From: Sanguinoderma infundibulare
Taxonomy: Eukaryota > Basidiomycota > Agaricomycetes > Polyporales > Polyporaceae
Assembly: GCA_032821775.1 (NCBI GenBank)
Contig: JAVLRN010000072.1
Span: 1-16,750, forward strand
Length of the DNA stretch: 16,750 nt
Reading direction: 5' to 3'
In this document: one piece after another, positions 14,871 to 16,750 of the stretch
How positions within the stretch are numbered: position 1 is the stretch's first letter
Layout: each line of letters starts with the position of its first letter
The notes under the pieces: generated by a model
What the model saw: only the letters and a program-made list of their open reading frames with translations
The model's database searches: none
What the model was told of the DNA's origin: nothing
Program-made: the position numbers and the translations under genes

Positions 14871-15487
14871 TTAGTTTTTTTTAGTTTTTGAAATAAAGAT
14901 TGGCGCGATCATAGCTAATAATAAGATAAGACTAATAATTATTAGCCATGTTGCTCCATAGGTATAAAGACCTTGTCCAATAGCTTCAATTTGTACAGAA
15001 AGGAGTTAAAGAAGTATCTGCTATAACCGGTATTAAATGCAATAAATAAATCACTACATGTTGATAAATCTGAATTTACTAATAAAACATTTAAATGTGT
15101 AAAACTTTTTAATAGTGTAGAAATTATTGAAACATTACCAATACTAAATGGCATTATACTGAAGATTTCATATATCAATAATAAACCTATAGATAATGCT
15201 AAAGGGTAAATTTTTAGTATATTGAGAACCAGTTTCTAATATATCTGTTAATTTGATATTAATCATCATTATCACAAATAAAAATAATACTGCAATGGCA
15301 ACCGATGTAAACTATAATATAAGAGATACCTTATAAAACCTATACCTAATAATATTAATATCCAGCAGCATTTTACAAATACTGAAATTAAGAAAATAAC
15401 TGCTATTACAGGATTTTTAGATGTAATCACTAAAACACTAGAAAATAGAGCAGCAAAGGCTAATAAATCTATTAAGAAAATTTTCAT
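14871..15487 (-). pseudogene. nad6: NADH dehydrogenase subunit 6, broken by about seven single-base indels
   Basis: Starts MKIFLIDLLAFAALFSSVLVITSKNPVIAVIFLISVFV from ATG 15487, unmistakable NAD6, a complex I membrane subunit. The rest is recognisable in alternating frames: ISYIIVYIGAIAVLFLFV-type helix, KLTDILETGSQYTKN, IYEIFSIMPFSIGNVSI, VIADTSLTPF, then QIEAIGQGLYTYGATWLI and LLAMIAPIFISK, ending TAA at 14871. Extra bases are inferred at about 15371-15374, 15331-15334, 15300-15301, 15204-15206, 15025-15065 and 14995-14997, and one missing base at about 15354-15361. The net is +5; 617 nt minus 5 is 612, exactly 204 codons. Protein sequence between breaks is not degraded, so sequence error is as likely as a true pseudogene. 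Confidence 0.85.
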
Positions 15488-16083
15488 ATTTTATTTATTT
15501 TTTTTTTTTATTTTTATTTGACCACATATTTTATTAATTTTTATTTTATTTTAAAAAAATAGATTGGTCGTAAACAAGATATTGATATATCAAGTAGGTT
15601 TAACCAAAAAGCATTTTATTTACTATTAAAAAATATTTTTTTTTTTAGGATCTTACCCTCGATCATAATATTTATTAATGGACCTCTTTTAAATTTAAAT
15701 TTAAATTTAAATAAAAATTAAAAATAATATCATACTATTTAATAATATAAATATAAATATTTTATATAATTAAAAATATAATAAAATTGTTTATTATAAT
15801 AAATATAAATAAAATTAAAAATAATTATACAAAAAAAAAAAGATTAAACCATTACAACCTACTCCTTTGGATAAAATTTTATAAGTATGGAACTATAAAC
15901 TAGTGTAAGTAGAGGGGGGGGTACAATGAAACCGTACGCTGTTAGTATATGCTTTAATTAAATAAAAATTTTATTAAAAATTATTTAATTTTAAAAAGTT
16001 TATATTCTAATAGTGATGAAATGTTAATGGATTCAATTAAACCCTTAATGTTAATAATTAATTTTAAAAATAAAGGGGGGTAA
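15488..16083. other. AT-rich intergenic region between rps3 and nad6
   Basis: Almost 600 nt with no gene I can support. It contains a (TTTAAA)n tandem repeat, a run of eight G at 15914-15921 and a run of six G at 16075-16080. The moderately complex stretch 15840-15955 could hide a degenerate RNA gene, but I could not draw a cloverleaf. Confidence 0.5.
15688..15712. repeat. (TTTAAA)4 tandem repeat
   Basis: Four copies of the hexamer TTTAAA plus one extra base in the rps3-nad6 spacer. It is self-complementary, so it can also form a cruciform. Confidence 0.85.
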
Positions 16084-16750
16084 TTAAAAAAAATTTATGT
16101 CCAATAGAAACAGTAAAACTGAAAGCACCCTCTTTTATTTTTTTGAGTTAATCTCGCTGTAGTTACATAATTAGCTTTACTTCTAGATAAACTTCCATAT
16201 TGAATTTTGTTGAACTGTTCTTCTAGGTACAATTTTACCGTCTCAAGTAAATCTACCACCTAATTTAATATTAATACCGGTTAAAATAGTAACAGATTTA
16301 CTAAATTTATTAAAATTACTTCTAAACATCATTTTATGAGATTGATATCTTAAAAATGTTCGAACAATTTTAGAAAAAGAATTACTTCTAAATAAAACTT
16401 AATTTACCTAAAACATGAATTAAAATTTGACTATTATGACTAATTGAATACTAATCGAGTTAAATCTAACTTTACGGGTTGTTTTAAAATAATTACTTAA
16501 TTTATAACTTAAACCTTCTAATTTAACGATATTTTTTTTTCTTAATAAAAAGTTTTCTTCACTAAGTTTCTTTATTAACACAAAAATAAAATAAATTAAT
16601 AATAATATCTTTTAGGTGTTATTAAAAAAATAAGGTGTACTTATTACACCTATTCATTTCAAAGAAAGAATATTCTAAGATTTTATTTACACATTTTGAT
16701 TTAATAGTTTTTGAATCTTAAAGTTTTAGAATTAAATTCATAAAAAGTAT
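16084..16750 (-). pseudogene. rps3: Mitochondrial ribosomal protein S3, broken by several indels; 5' end at or beyond the window edge
   Basis: Small-subunit ribosomal protein, commonly mtDNA-encoded in fungi. On the minus strand coherent protein pieces follow one another in different frames: NSKTLRFKNY near 16735-16700, KKKNIVKLEGLSYKLSNYFKTTRK (part, about 16540-16470), SHNSQILIHVLGKL, RYQSHKMMFRSNFNKFSKS, TGINIKLGGRFTW, GKIVPRRTVQQNS, and the C-terminus GSLSRSKANYVTTAR, LTQKNKRGAFSFTVSIGHKFF, which matches the basidiomycete RPS3 ending. Breaks include an extra G at 16128-16130, extra bases near 16193-16204 and 16393-16398, a lost base near 16437-16446, and probably one extra T in the T8 run before the stop. 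A UGA at 16245-16243 must be Trp. The start could be ATG 16741 or lie outside. Error or pseudogene cannot be separated here. Confidence 0.7.

Noticed and set aside
15840..15955. Possible degenerate tRNA on the minus strand (GGAGTAGGTTGTAATGGTTTAATC region)
   Set aside because: No acceptor or T-arm pairing could be drawn, and the long G run interrupts any cloverleaf.

Overview
This window reads as mitochondrial DNA of a filamentous fungus, most likely a basidiomycete (Agaricomycetes-like). It is very AT-rich. The standard respiratory-chain genes and tRNAs all lie on the minus strand, group I introns with LAGLIDADG endonucleases split two nad genes, and a mitochondrial rps3 is present. The tightly packed nad2-nad3 pair is typical of fungal mtDNA. 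The basidiomycete placement is inferred from gene content and from the rps3 C-terminus, not from a search.

Host backbone, read along the minus strand from the right edge: a broken rps3 (16750-16084), a broken nad6 (15487-14871), trnS(gcu), nad2 split by one group I intron with an endonuclease fused in frame to exon 1 (13945-11050), and nad3 (11048-10683). After the interruption come trnG(ucc), trnW(cca), trnD(guc), atp9, trnC(gca), trnR(ucu), and nad1 exon 1 with its intron and the start of exon 2, which leaves the window at position 1. nad1, nad2, nad3 and nad6 encode membrane subunits of complex I, and atp9 encodes the c-ring of ATP synthase.

Accessory insert: from about 3.27 to 10.22 kb every gene is on the plus strand, opposite to the host genes. 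The core is a protein-primed family B DNA polymerase (6868-9372), the hallmark of linear mitochondrial plasmids (invertrons). Around it are two large membrane proteins of unknown function (3380-4582 and 4825-6216), a further unknown ORF (6179-6724), a degenerate tRNA-like element with an encoded CCA just before the polymerase, and a membrane-anchored acidic protein with ten QT(E/D/K) repeats (9645-10219, one frameshift). Short exact repeats sit upstream of three of the plasmid ORFs and look like plasmid promoters. I could find neither a plasmid RNA polymerase nor terminal inverted repeats, and three plasmid reading frames carry apparent single-base frameshifts, so this looks like an integrated, decaying plasmid copy.

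Genetic code: the nad2 intron endonuclease needs UGA read as Trp three times, the first plasmid ORF once and rps3 probably once, although the only trnW in the window has a CCA anticodon. The part right of about 14.87 kb (nad6, rps3) carries many single-base indels, unlike the intact genes beside it. This points to sequence error or pseudogenes there, and it should be settled before anything is concluded from that end.
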